A stretch of DNA of 64,000 nucleotides from HyVt-443 sp964544655 (GTDB lineage: Bacteria > Pseudomonadota > Gammaproteobacteria > Chromatiales > Chromatiaceae). The translations under genes and the position numbers were made by a program. Of this stretch, positions 34,901 through 43,678 are shown in pieces; position 1 is the first letter of the stretch, and each line of letters opens with the position of its first letter. The stretch spans positions 1 through 64,000 of the forward strand of contig CAZJCM010000002.1 of the NCBI GenBank assembly GCA_964544655.1. Direction: 5' to 3'. Under the pieces are notes generated by a model. That model did not search any database. It was not told the DNA's origin and saw nothing but the letters and a program-made list of their open reading frames with translations.

Positions 34901-35770
34901 TCAGGCCGCCTCAGCTTCCTTGGACTCATCCATGTGAATGCTGCCCATCAACGCCGCATAACGGGAAAGGATGCCGAGAAAACGCAGCCGGTCGGGGCCC
35001 GCGACGTAACCCTCCCACTGCAATCCGTCGGCATCGCCTTGGAAGCCCCAATCGGCGATCGCCTTGGCAAAAGCCGCTTCCGGCCGGATCAGGGTCAGCC
35101 GGCAATGCAGCCGGCTGGAGAGATCGACCAGGTCGGCGACACGGTCGTCCAGCACCACATTACCCTGATCCATCTCCACCACCCGGTTGACCAGGGTCGC
35201 CACCTCGTCCAGGCGGTGACTGGAGATGAGCATGGCCGCTGTCTCCTGTTTCTCTGCCAGCAGTTGAAAAAAGATGTGCCGCGCCTCCGGATCCAGATTG
35301 GCCGCGGGTTCATCCATCACCAACAGCTCACTGTCACGCCCCAGGGCGATAGCGATCAGTAATTTCTGTTTCTGCCCGCCTGACAACTTCACGAACGGCT
35401 GCTTGCGGAACCGTTCGACACTGAAACCAAGCCGCTCAGCCACCGTCTCCATACGCAACGGATCGGCATTGCAAAGACTGGCTGCAAAACGAACCAGCTG
35501 CCCCACGGGCATCTTCAATGGCGGTGGAAGTTGCGGCACGAAGCCCACTTTCGACAACACCTCACGCCGGTGATCACGTGGGGCCAGACCATCCACCAGA
35601 ACCTGGCCGTCGCAGGTATATTCCCCCAGCAGACAGCGGATCAGGGTGGTCTTGCCGGCGCCATTGGAACCCACCAGTGCCACCCGATGCCCCCGTTCGA
35701 TAGTCAGGCTGACGCCTTTCAGTACTTCATTGCGCTTGAAGCGCTTGGTCACGCGTTTGAATTCGATCAT
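34901..35770 (-). CDS. nosF: NosF, ABC ATPase of nos system
   Basis: A 289-residue ABC ATPase: Walker A VGSNGAGKTTLIRCLLG, signature KLSGGQKQKLLIAIAL, Walker B ELLVMDEPAANLD and switch LISSHRLDEV. It is the energy subunit of NosDFY. It precedes nosL by one base, while about 230 bases separate it from the nosH copy upstream. Confidence 0.93.
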   Translation of the reverse strand: MIEFKRVTKRFKRNEVLKGVSLTIERGHRVALVGSNGAGKTTLIRCLLGEYTCDGQVLVDGLAPRDHRREVLSKVGFVPQLPPPLKMPVGQLVRFAASLCNADPLRMETVAERLGFSVERFRKQPFVKLSGGQKQKLLIAIALGRDSELLVMDEPAANLDPEARHIFFQLLAEKQETAAMLISSHRLDEVATLVNRVVEMDQGNVVLDDRVADLVDLSSRLHCRLTLIRPEAAFAKAIADWGFQGDADGLQWEGYVAGPDRLRFLGILSRYAALMGSIHMDESKEAEAA

Positions 35771-36001
35771 ATGTCATAGAGGCGGCAGCACCACCTGTGT
35801 TCGTTTCCGATGAGTTGATTACTAAGTGGCCGGCATCACGTCATCCAGGCATGTTTATGTCTAACGCACAGTAGCTTCATAGCGTGACTCCTCCCTGAAG
35901 TGAGCGAAGCGTATCCATCAGCCACCTGCTGGAAGCGATCCAGCGGGCCTTACCCATCCAACGACCTGTCATGAAAGCGCCAGACTCCAGTGAAAGCCCC
36001 G

Positions 36002-36976
36002 TCACAAATGCTTATCCAGACCCTTGACGATAAAATCAAGAGAGCCCGTAGGGCAGACATCCACACACAACCCGCAACGGGTACAGTCGGAACCAATGTC
36101 AGAATCGATTTGGCGAGCCCGCCCACGGATCGTCACATCGAGCACATGGGGCACCAGGCAGACCTTGCGACAATCACCTTCATGGTGACACGCCTGCATA
36201 TTGTACTTCACCCTGAGTGGGGACAATAAGCCCACGACACCATAGGTGACACCAATTGGGCAGACATAGCGGCACCAGGCCCGGCGTGAGTAGAAAATCT
36301 CGAACAGCAGCAGGAATCCGATCCACAGCAACGCGACGCCTGGCCCGTAGATCAGGGCACGACTGAGAATACCGGTGGGCGAGATGGTCTCGAACACCGT
36401 ATAACCGGTAATCAGCGCCAATAGAGCGAATATAAGATAGAAAACGGCACGCACCTTGCGGTTGAAAGTGTGGTTCTTCACGATCCGCTTCTTCACCAGC
36501 CACAGGTGCAGATACTCGGCCCATTCAGCCAGCAGGTGATAAGGGCATACCCAGGAACAGAAAGTGCGTCCACCCAGCAGTACCCAAAGCACGAACACGG
36601 TTACCGTACCGATGACCAGATTCAGCACCACATGCTTGAACGCCAGCATCACTTGTAATGCAGAATTGAGATCAGCCAAGTGGAAGCCGACGAAACGGGA
36701 GGCGGTCAAGGCTCCCTCCAGCAACTGCACATCGAAATAATAGGAAACGACGAACAGCAGATTGACCGCGATCAGCGTGGCCCACCGGCGCCGCTGCCAT
36801 TTGTTGCAGCAGCCCTTCTTATGTTCATCCCGAGCCTTTTCCAATGCCGCTTTGGTCAGGCGGGTCTTGCGTTTCTCCTTGTAAGCATCGGTAACCTCAG
36901 CCGAGCACTGATGGGGTTCCGGTTTGCTTGGCGCTGCACCAAACAGCTGCCTCATGGATTCAACGATGTATCCCAT
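36002..36976 (-). CDS. nosH: NosH-type polyferredoxin, second copy
   Basis: A 324-residue inner-membrane iron-sulfur protein of the NapH/NosH family with about five helices. It carries FCSWVCPYHLL and CRYVCPIGVTYG (the CxxxCP motifs) and a C-terminal 4Fe-4S site CTRCGLCVDVCPTGSL. An extra cysteine set CHHEGDCRKVCLVPH precedes it. It is proposed to take electrons from menaquinol for NosZ. It is clearly homologous over its whole length to the gene at 37220, from which it is separated by a repeat element. Confidence 0.9.
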   Translation of the reverse strand: MGYIVESMRQLFGAAPSKPEPHQCSAEVTDAYKEKRKTRLTKAALEKARDEHKKGCCNKWQRRRWATLIAVNLLFVVSYYFDVQLLEGALTASRFVGFHLADLNSALQVMLAFKHVVLNLVIGTVTVFVLWVLLGGRTFCSWVCPYHLLAEWAEYLHLWLVKKRIVKNHTFNRKVRAVFYLIFALLALITGYTVFETISPTGILSRALIYGPGVALLWIGFLLLFEIFYSRRAWCRYVCPIGVTYGVVGLLSPLRVKYNMQACHHEGDCRKVCLVPHVLDVTIRGRARQIDSDIGSDCTRCGLCVDVCPTGSLDFIVKGLDKHL

Positions 36977-37033
36977 ATCGAAATCAATTCCTGATCAATG
37001 ATTCAAACCGTCGGCTCAATTCGTAGCCTGAGC

Positions 37034-37206
37034 GTAACTATTCAGCACAAACCCAGAACAGCCGCAAACTCGCTGATGGTGGCTGTTTCTGGAGTAAACA
37101 TCGGCGGGAAAGATGTCACCGTCGAGCTTACAAGGATGTATTCACAGCGTTTTCCGGAAGAAATAGCCAGATATCAGAGACGCCTCCGGTAAGGGCGGAA
37201 TAGTCA
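37034..37206 (+). repeat. structured repeat with GGA-loop hairpins, copy 5
   Basis: Bounded by GTAACTATTCAGC (37034-37046) and a diverged complement near 37194-37206. The core has GAGCTT and ACAAGGATGT at 37130-37139, an exact match to the CsrA consensus core, followed by ATTCACAGCGTTTTC. It is inserted between the two nosH copies. Here the GGA motif is on the strand opposite to nos transcription. Confidence 0.72.
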
Positions 37207-37219
37207 CGGACCGTACGGA

Positions 37220-38197
37220 TCATGTGACTCTGCTGAGCCCCTTGATATCGAACTTGAGCGCCGAGGCCGGACATATATCCACACACATGCCGCAACGTGT
37301 GCAGTCGGCACCGATGGGCACAGAGGTATCCTTTGCATGGCCCATGATAGTCGCGTCGAGCACATGAGGCACCAGGCATACGGTACGGCAATCCCCGCCG
37401 AACAGACAGGCGTCCGGCGAGTAGACCACACGCAACGGCGACAGGGAGCCGACCATACCGTAGGTCATACCAATCGGACAGACATAGCGGCACCATGCAC
37501 GGCGTGAAACGAACACCTCGAACAGCAACAGAAACCCCACCCACAAAAGGGCTACTCCGGGACCATATATCAATGCCCGGCTAAGGATTCCAGTGGGCGA
37601 AATAGTTTCAAAAATGGTATATCCAGTGGCAAAGGTCAATAGCACGAAAATCACATAAAAGAGCGTGCGCACCCCGCGATGGAAGCTGTAGCCCTTGATG
37701 ATCTTCTTAGAGACCAGCCACAGATGCAGCCGCTCGGCCCACTCCGATAACAGATGATAGGGACAGACCCAGGAACAGAAGGTGCGTCCACCCAGCAGCA
37801 GCCAGAGCACGAATACCGTCACCGTACCGATGATGAGATTGAGCACCACATGCTTGAACGCCAGCATCACCTGCAGCGCAGAGTTGAGATCGGCCATATG
37901 GAAACCGACGAAGCGGGAGGCAGTAAGCGCCCCTTCCAGCAGCTGCACGTCAAAATGGTATGAGATGACAAACAGCAGGTTGACCGTGAGCAGCACCATC
38001 CAGCGGCGCCTCAACCAGCGGCTGGCCTCGCCCTTCTCCCGGTTGGCCCGGCGTTTGGCCTCCAGCTCAGCCAGGGTGATCTTGTTTTTTTTCTTGTAGC
38101 GGTGGATCTCTTGAACTTCCGGTGAAATCTCATCCGCAGCAGGCTTGGTGGGCTCGCGTCCAAACAACTGGGCGAGGGATTCGGTGAAATAGCTCAT
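37220..38197 (-). CDS. nosH: NosH-type polyferredoxin, first copy
   Basis: A 325-residue protein closely similar to the 36002 copy, with the same helix pattern, FCSWVCPYHLL, CRYVCPIGMTYG, CLFGGDCRTVCLVPH and terminal CTRCGMCVDICPASAL. The N-terminal 60 residues differ most between copies. It is directly downstream of nosG (12-base gap), so it is the likelier original partner. Role: membrane quinol-side electron transfer to NosZ via NosG and cytochromes. Confidence 0.92.
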   Translation of the reverse strand: MSYFTESLAQLFGREPTKPAADEISPEVQEIHRYKKKNKITLAELEAKRRANREKGEASRWLRRRWMVLLTVNLLFVISYHFDVQLLEGALTASRFVGFHMADLNSALQVMLAFKHVVLNLIIGTVTVFVLWLLLGGRTFCSWVCPYHLLSEWAERLHLWLVSKKIIKGYSFHRGVRTLFYVIFVLLTFATGYTIFETISPTGILSRALIYGPGVALLWVGFLLLFEVFVSRRAWCRYVCPIGMTYGMVGSLSPLRVVYSPDACLFGGDCRTVCLVPHVLDATIMGHAKDTSVPIGADCTRCGMCVDICPASALKFDIKGLSRVT

Positions 38198-38209
38198 CGC
38201 TCGATCCCT

Positions 38210-39091
38210 CTATGCCATATCCGTGATCTTTTCGATATCTATCACGATGGCTGGCGGTTCCGGTGGGCAGATCATTTCGCACACGCCACAGCCGACACAA
38301 CCTTCCTTGATCACCGGCTGCATGCGCGTTACCCCGTCTCCGTTGTCGATCGGCTCCAGCGCAATGGCATGGACCGGCGGGCACTCGTGGCCGATCCGCT
38401 GGGCCACCAAGGCCTGATTGGCCTGATCCTGCTCCGCCTCCTGCTTGGCACAGTCGGCGATACGGATCTCGATCGGACACTGCCGCACACAGAGATCGCA
38501 CAGTTCCAGGTCATAAGGATGGTCGGCCACTGGAATCGGATTCCAGCGATCCACCTCCTCATAGCGCAGCACGCCGGTGAAATCTGCACCACGGGCCTGC
38601 CCCTTGAACCCTTTGCCCTGTATCGCAAGGCACTTGGCCGGCTGCGCCAGCCGGGCGAAGCCCATGCGGGCATCGGCCGGAAAATCGAGTTCATGGGTCA
38701 GCGCACCGGTAGGACAGGCGAGCACACACTGCAGACCGTCGCAGGAGAAGTCGCACGCCTGATCGCGGGCATCGATATACGGGGTGCCGATGCCGAACCC
38801 TTCATCCAGATCCGACAGCTTGATCGCCTGCACGGGGCACACCTGGACACACTGGCCGCACTTGATACAGGAGGCGAGAAACCGCTGTTCATCCAGCGGT
38901 TCCTTGAGCGCTCCAGGTGGACGCAGCCGCAGGGACTTCCCCTGCACCACGGGCAGAAAACCAAGCAGGGAAAAGCCCACCACACCGGCCGCCATCACCG
39001 AGGTACGGATGAACTCACGCCGGTTCTGCTCCCGCCGTTTCGCCGACAGCGGCACCTTGCCCTTTTTGGCCGTTTTCTTTTCGTCACTCAT
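38210..39091 (-). CDS. nosG: NosG, Tat-exported ferredoxin-type protein
   Basis: A 293-residue NapG-like iron-sulfur protein. A twin-arginine signal (NRREFIRTSVMAAGVVG) precedes four cysteine clusters: CIKCGQCVQVCPVQAI, CDFSCDGLQCVLACPTGAL, CDLCVRQCPIEIRIADC and CVGCGVCEMICPPEPPAI. These can hold about four 4Fe-4S centres. NosG is a hallmark of clade II nos clusters, thought to work with NosH in menaquinol oxidation. It lies 17 bases after nosD. Confidence 0.93.
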   Translation of the reverse strand: MSDEKKTAKKGKVPLSAKRREQNRREFIRTSVMAAGVVGFSLLGFLPVVQGKSLRLRPPGALKEPLDEQRFLASCIKCGQCVQVCPVQAIKLSDLDEGFGIGTPYIDARDQACDFSCDGLQCVLACPTGALTHELDFPADARMGFARLAQPAKCLAIQGKGFKGQARGADFTGVLRYEEVDRWNPIPVADHPYDLELCDLCVRQCPIEIRIADCAKQEAEQDQANQALVAQRIGHECPPVHAIALEPIDNGDGVTRMQPVIKEGCVGCGVCEMICPPEPPAIVIDIEKITDMA

Positions 39092-39108
39092 AACCCAATT
39101 CTCTCCGT

Positions 39109-40539
39109 CTATCTATGCAGAGATTCACGAAGCGCCTTAAGCGCATCGAAGGAGCCTGGCCCACTGGTGGTCGGGCCATTGCTTGCGCCCGGTTGCGGCA
39201 CGGTCTCTTCTTCGGCTGGCGGATGACCGCTCAGTTTTGCCAGTGCAACGTCCGCCTTCATCAGCGGCCGTTCATCCCTCAAAGTCAGATCCGGGTCAGA
39301 GAAGGGCGCCAGGCGCTCCAGGAAGTCCAACACCTCCAGCACCGGCGATCCCTTGAAGAAGCGCGCCGCCGGCACATCCATCCAGATACGGTCGGCATAG
39401 GCATACGACTCGTAGGGCGTGTCACCGATATCATCCTTGTCCAGGTCGAACCCCTGGTAATCATCCCAATAGTTGCCGCTCCATTCGTTACGGTTTGCCG
39501 TCTTGCCGCCAGCCACCACCACCTGGGTGATATTGCCTTCCATTACATTGCCCTTGAACTGATTGCCGGTCCAGTCATTGAGAAACTGGATGGCGACACC
39601 GCCGAAGGCAATCACATTGTTGTGGATCCTATTGATGGTATCCGGTTGATAGGGTGAGACATCCAGGTACATCCCGGTGGCACAGTTGAGGATGGTGTTA
39701 CCGATGATCTCCACATCGGAGGTCTCCTTGAAGCCGATCCCCATGCCGGTGGGACCGCTGGCCCGGGCGATGTAATTGTCCTTCACCACCACCCCGTCGC
39801 TGTACATCAGGAAGATACCCACGGAATTATCTTCATAATGGTTGCCGATCACCTCGTTGTACTGGGAGTACATGAAGTGAAGGGAGTAGCGCCCACCTCG
39901 GGAGTCGTTACGGGCAATCAGGTTATCCTTGGAATACCAGACCACCATGTCCCTTGAATCACGGATCACATTGTCTGTGATCTTGTTGTTGAAGCTGTAC
40001 CAGAGCCGGATGGAATCGCCCCGCACGCCCAGATCGAACGGCTTCGATGAGATCCGGTTGCGCTTGATGATATTGTTCTCCGCCTGCCCCAGATCGATGC
40101 CGAACAGGCAGTTGTCGATCACCAGATCCTTCAGCACGTTGAAGTTGCCACGCACCTGTACGCCGGAATCGATGTCGTTGTAGGACTCACCGGAATTGGT
40201 CAGCCGCAACCCCTGCAGAGAGACCCCGTCGCCGTCGATATAGACGACCGAACCTTTACCGCCGGCATCGATGGTCACCTTGCCATGGCCATCGATGGTG
40301 AGCGGCTTGTCGATGGTGACAGGACCAGCATAGGTACCTGGAGGAGGCTCGATGATATCGTTGGGGCTGGCTGCATCCACCAGGGCCTGCATTGACGGCA
40401 GGGTCTCCGCCCATCCAGGCGCAGGCATTGACGCAACGAACAGAAAAAGGCACAGAAACAGAACAGCGTGAAAGCGGGCATTGAAGCCTGCTTCCACGCC
40501 GTTCATCTCAGGGGCCATAATGGTGGCTCTTGGATTCAT
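39109..40539 (-). CDS. nosD: NosD, periplasmic beta-helix copper-site assembly protein
   Basis: A 476-residue exported protein. A signal peptide (AVLFLCLFLFVASMPAPGWA) is followed by a right-handed parallel beta-helix (CASH/NosD repeats), recognisable from the many short repeats with NxI/NxV such as NVLKDLVIDNCLFGIDL and EIIGNTILNCATGMYL. It works with NosFY in NosZ CuZ maturation. ATG 40539 follows AGAGGA; a TTG at 40581 and ATGs at 40518/40506 are alternatives. Confidence 0.93.
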   Translation of the reverse strand: MNPRATIMAPEMNGVEAGFNARFHAVLFLCLFLFVASMPAPGWAETLPSMQALVDAASPNDIIEPPPGTYAGPVTIDKPLTIDGHGKVTIDAGGKGSVVYIDGDGVSLQGLRLTNSGESYNDIDSGVQVRGNFNVLKDLVIDNCLFGIDLGQAENNIIKRNRISSKPFDLGVRGDSIRLWYSFNNKITDNVIRDSRDMVVWYSKDNLIARNDSRGGRYSLHFMYSQYNEVIGNHYEDNSVGIFLMYSDGVVVKDNYIARASGPTGMGIGFKETSDVEIIGNTILNCATGMYLDVSPYQPDTINRIHNNVIAFGGVAIQFLNDWTGNQFKGNVMEGNITQVVVAGGKTANRNEWSGNYWDDYQGFDLDKDDIGDTPYESYAYADRIWMDVPAARFFKGSPVLEVLDFLERLAPFSDPDLTLRDERPLMKADVALAKLSGHPPAEEETVPQPGASNGPTTSGPGSFDALKALRESLHR

Positions 40540-40604
40540 GCGCTGGAAGTCCTCTCGTTGCGGCACAACAGCCCCATACAACAGGACCTGATAGTCTCCT
40601 CCGG

Positions 40605-41795
40605 TCAGCCAGATTTGAACTGCTTTTTCCTGATCAGCGCCGCCACTGCCAGCACCAGGCTGAGCAGCACCATGATACCGAACCCTGTATCAGGATAGGA
40701 GTGGGTAGCGAACTGGGCTACCTTACCGTCGCCGAACACGGTGGGCATGAAGGGTTTCACGGTAAAGGCGCCCATGGCATTGAGGGTGTGCCCATACCAC
40801 CAGAGCCAGGCCGAATAGTCGATGATGAAGAAGATGGGCAACGCCATGGGCACCGCCACCAGCAGCCAATAGAGCAATCCGCCGTTCTTGCGTGCGCCGA
40901 AGAGCAACAGCACCATGGCGCCCAGCAGGCCGACGAACACCACGTTGATGGCCAGCTTCAGGGTCTTGACCATGGGCTCGATCTCCTCCGGATTGTTGAA
41001 GTAACGCCCGAGGCTCTTACCATAGTGCCAGGCCATGATCTGATAGGTGCTGCCATTCCAGGGCTCTTCGACCATGCCTTTTTGACGGTCCCGCTCATAG
41101 TTCTGCTTCAGTTGCTCGATCAGGCGCTCCTTTCCGGACAACTCCTGCAGATCGGTCTCCGCCTGCTCCGCTTCACTGGGCACCTCGACCTTGATACCCG
41201 ACTCCTCCAGGGATTGGCGCAACAGCGCGACGATACCGCCACCACCGCTTTCGCCTTCGTCCGCCTCTTCACCGCTCGCCTCCTGGTCCAGCGAGGTGAC
41301 CAGGGCATTCACATAGCCCTCGTTTTCCAGGTAGAAACCGTCATCGGCGTAGACGGTCATATACATCCAGACCGCGATACCGGCAAAACCGACCCCGAGG
41401 ATTGCCATGCGAATCTTCGGCTTGGTACACATGAAGCCAAGCAACATCACACCGAGAAAGACCAACAGGAACTGCGAGAATCCCCGCTCGATCGGCCCGC
41501 CGGCAGCGATGGGGTACATCCCCACATAGTGGTTGATGGTATCCATTTCATGGACGCAATCCAGGGCCACCGATTCGGAGATCTCCTGCTTCTCCACCTT
41601 CTTGCAGCCATTGAACACCCCGTTCATGTGGAATTCGATGCGCACACCATCCGGGAAGGCCTCTTCCGGATAGTTGGGGGCGGTCAACGAGACCCACCAA
41701 GTGGGCAGGATATAGATCCAGGCCAGCAGACCCAGAGCAATCAGGGTCAGGATGGCAACCAGCAGGGTTGGCTTGGTTTGGGCTGTCGCGTTCAT
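40605..41795 (-). CDS. NosB-like membrane protein of clade II nos cluster
   Basis: A 396-residue membrane protein. One N-terminal helix (LLVAILTLIALGLLAWIYIL) leads to WWVSLTAPNYPEEAFPDG and a periplasmic segment with two cysteines. At least four further helices and an acidic loop (EASGEEADEGESGGGG) follow. It has the position of NosB, between the cytochromes and nosD, as in clade II clusters. The biochemical role of NosB is not established; its fixed position suggests a part in electron transfer or maturation. Confidence 0.78.
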   Translation of the reverse strand: MNATAQTKPTLLVAILTLIALGLLAWIYILPTWWVSLTAPNYPEEAFPDGVRIEFHMNGVFNGCKKVEKQEISESVALDCVHEMDTINHYVGMYPIAAGGPIERGFSQFLLVFLGVMLLGFMCTKPKIRMAILGVGFAGIAVWMYMTVYADDGFYLENEGYVNALVTSLDQEASGEEADEGESGGGGIVALLRQSLEESGIKVEVPSEAEQAETDLQELSGKERLIEQLKQNYERDRQKGMVEEPWNGSTYQIMAWHYGKSLGRYFNNPEEIEPMVKTLKLAINVVFVGLLGAMVLLLFGARKNGGLLYWLLVAVPMALPIFFIIDYSAWLWWYGHTLNAMGAFTVKPFMPTVFGDGKVAQFATHSYPDTGFGIMVLLSLVLAVAALIRKKQFKSG

Positions 41796-41906
41796 GGTTG
41801 GATCGCCAATTGTACGGTTTCTGGTTTGCGCCTGCCGACGTCGCGGCAAGCGCAGTAAAGTTCAATTCAGAGAATTTTCAGCTCACACTGAGGCAGTGCA
41901 GCGCCA

Positions 41907-41940
41907 TTTGGCGCCCTGCGGCGAACCACAGGGCGCCAAA
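41907..41940 (-). other. intercistronic hairpin between diheme cytochrome and NosB-like gene
   Basis: TTTGGCGCCCTG (41907-41918) and CAGGGCGCCAAA (41929-41940) form a perfect 12-base stem. No T-run follows on the minus strand, so it probably affects mRNA stability or processing and not termination. Confidence 0.65.
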
Positions 41941-41948
41941 GTCCCAGA

Positions 41949-42728
41949 TCAATCGAAGTCCGGGTTCAGCCAATCCTTGGACGGTGCCAGGTCTTCCTTC
42001 GGCACCGGGATGCGCGAGACATAGTTGATCACCTGCTTCATGTCCGTATTGGAGAACTCGGCGATCTGCTTGACCATATCCGGGTTGGCGTTGCGGCGCT
42101 TGCCATCACGGATCCACTTGAACTGGCGCACCATGTATGCATAGTGCTGGCCCTGGATGCGGGGATAGAACTTCTCGTTGCTCCCCTCTCCGTTCTCTCC
42201 GTGGCAACGCACACAGTTATCCTTGTAGAGCTGTTTGCCCTTCTCGAATTCCGGCGTGCCCTCAGGCCATGGCCCTTTGCCGTTGTCCGGATTCATCGGC
42301 AGCGTGGAGATATAGCCTGCAACATCGGCCACCAGCTGGGCGGGCTTGATCTCCCCTTCGTGAAAACCGGCCACCGCCATGATCTGTTCGTCCAGGGCGA
42401 AGGGGTACATGGTGGGGTTATCCCGGTTCTTGGCGCGGATATCCGCCAACTGCTTGATCAGCACGTTCTTGTGCTGGCCGGCCAGCTGGGGAAAGGTGCC
42501 GTCCTTCAGGCCCCAGCCTTCGGTCAGATGACAGGCGGAGCAGACCTCGAATACAGCGATACCACGCTCCCGGTCGGGAACCAGATGCATCGCCTCGGTC
42601 TTCTCGCCGCCCTCCTTGTTCCAGTCCTTGATATCCTTGACGGGACCATCGGCAGCAGCATAGGCACCGCCCGCAATCGCCAGGCCAAGGGCCACGGCAG
42701 CAGTATTGAGCAACAGTTTCATTCTCAT
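41949..42728 (-). CDS. diheme c-type cytochrome of nos cluster
   Basis: A 259-residue exported cytochrome: signal KLLLNTAAVALGLAIAGGAYA, then heme sites VCSACHLTEGWG and NCVRCHGENGEG. The Met ligands probably lie in TMYPFALD and ...AYMVRQF. It corresponds in place to the NosC cytochromes of clade II clusters and probably relays electrons from NosGH towards NosZ. AGGAG ahead of ATG 42728 fixes the start; a second ATG lies six bases inside. Confidence 0.88.
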   Translation of the reverse strand: MRMKLLLNTAAVALGLAIAGGAYAAADGPVKDIKDWNKEGGEKTEAMHLVPDRERGIAVFEVCSACHLTEGWGLKDGTFPQLAGQHKNVLIKQLADIRAKNRDNPTMYPFALDEQIMAVAGFHEGEIKPAQLVADVAGYISTLPMNPDNGKGPWPEGTPEFEKGKQLYKDNCVRCHGENGEGSNEKFYPRIQGQHYAYMVRQFKWIRDGKRRNANPDMVKQIAEFSNTDMKQVINYVSRIPVPKEDLAPSKDWLNPDFD

Positions 42729-42857
42729 ATCTCTCCTATCCCACAAACCTGGGATATCTGTCTGGTTCGAAAATTGACCAACCACCAAATTGCAGGGGCT
42801 GGCTGCGCCCATAGGACACACGGGCGCGGAGTCTCGCACGCCGACTGCAGGGCGGCA

Positions 42858-42871
42858 TTGACGTGCGTCAA
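42858..42871 (-). promoter_or_regulatory. possible CRP/FNR-family operator
   Basis: TTGACGTGCGTCAA is a perfect TTGAC-N4-GTCAA palindrome, a variant of the FNR/Dnr type TTGAT-N4-ATCAA. It stands about 130 bases before the diheme cytochrome start. No good -10 hexamer is found at the class II distance, so the assignment is tentative. Confidence 0.4.
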
Positions 42872-43208
42872 ATATATGCTGTACGCAATATGCACGTCCT
42901 TCAGACCCCGCGGGTTACAGCTCCTTCAAATCGGCTCGAGCCACAAGGTCTGGCAGCCAATCGGACCATGGTAACGTCAGCGCGGATTATCTGCCAGAAA
43001 AAACGGACTGGCATTGCGAATAGTCAATCCCGCCCAACCGTCGCCTAAACCCTCTTCACACCGCAAGCTTCATACCGGGGAGGCACCGCCAGGGGGGGTG
43101 AAGAAACGACTCGGGTTACTTTGAAAAAGAAGAACGTGACCGGAAAGGGCATAGGGGCCGCCGATCTGTAAACGGCGTGCCCATACGCCATTCCAATTCT
43201 GTCACAAT

Positions 43209-43244
43209 GCAGCCATTCCTTCACAAATGCGGCGGAATGGCTGC
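43209..43244 (-). terminator. terminator-like hairpin after monoheme cytochrome
   Basis: GGAATGGCTGC (43234-43244) and its perfect complement (43209-43219) pair over 11 bases with a 14-base loop, 8 bases beyond the stop. The following sequence ATTGTGACAG has no T-run, so termination may be Rho-dependent. Confidence 0.5.
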
Positions 43245-43251
43245 CAAAACA

Positions 43252-43578
43252 TCACTTTCTGGGCAGAGAGGAAAGCCACTCGGCAATGGTCTTCATCTCA
43301 TCGTCAGAGACCAGGGCCATCACGCCTTTCATGGCCGCTGTCTGGCCATTGTTGCGCTTGCCCGACTTGATATCCTTCATCTGATTGAAGGCATATTCGG
43401 CACTCTGCCCTGCCAGCTTGGGATACATCGGCATGATGGGGGTCTTGGCATCCTTACCATGGCAGGACCAGCAGGTCTTGGTCTTGAACAGCGTAGCGCC
43501 GTCCGCAGCAGACGCACCACCGACCACGCCAAAAGAGAGAAGTGCCGCACCAGCGGCCAGTGCAATCATCTTTTTCAT
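43252..43578 (-). CDS. monoheme c-type cytochrome, copy downstream of nosZ
   Basis: A 108-residue exported cytochrome with signal KKMIALAAGAALLSFGVVGGASA and heme site CWSCHGKDAKTPIMPMYPKLAGQ. IKSGKRNNGQTAAMKG carries the probable Met ligand. It is a close paralogue of the gene at 46277. It lies 100 bases after nosZ and is probably cotranscribed. It is a likely direct electron donor to the NosZ CuA site. Confidence 0.9.
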   Translation of the reverse strand: MKKMIALAAGAALLSFGVVGGASAADGATLFKTKTCWSCHGKDAKTPIMPMYPKLAGQSAEYAFNQMKDIKSGKRNNGQTAAMKGVMALVSDDEMKTIAEWLSSLPRK

Positions 43579-43626
43579 AAAAAAATACCTCATATTGAAA
43601 AGGGGCATGTGCAGCCTAACGGAAGA

Positions 43627-43647
43627 GGGGGCTCAAAGCGAGCCCCC
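43627..43647 (-). other. hairpin between nosZ and cytochrome gene
   Basis: GGGGGCTC (43627-43634) and GAGCCCCC (43640-43647) form a GC-rich stem with a 5-base loop, just after the nosZ stop. It has no T-run. It may cap the nosZ message or reduce read-through, giving unequal amounts of NosZ and the cytochrome. Confidence 0.6.
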
Positions 43648-43678
43648 CCTCCCTCAGGTCAACTGCCTTTCGGCGTAT

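Larger units (their letters stand above)
42729..43251. other. 523-base gap inside the nos cluster
   Basis: It holds a terminator-like hairpin after the monoheme cytochrome (43209-43244) and an FNR-like palindrome (42858-42871). No ORF with coding character was seen. The gap probably divides the nos region into two transcription units, nosZ-cytochrome and diheme cytochrome-to-nosY. Confidence 0.5.

Noticed and set aside
33667..35190. 507-residue open frame opposite nosY, nosL and nosF
   Set aside because: It spans three well-supported genes on the other strand and an inverted repeat, with a His/Gln/Arg-rich shadow composition.
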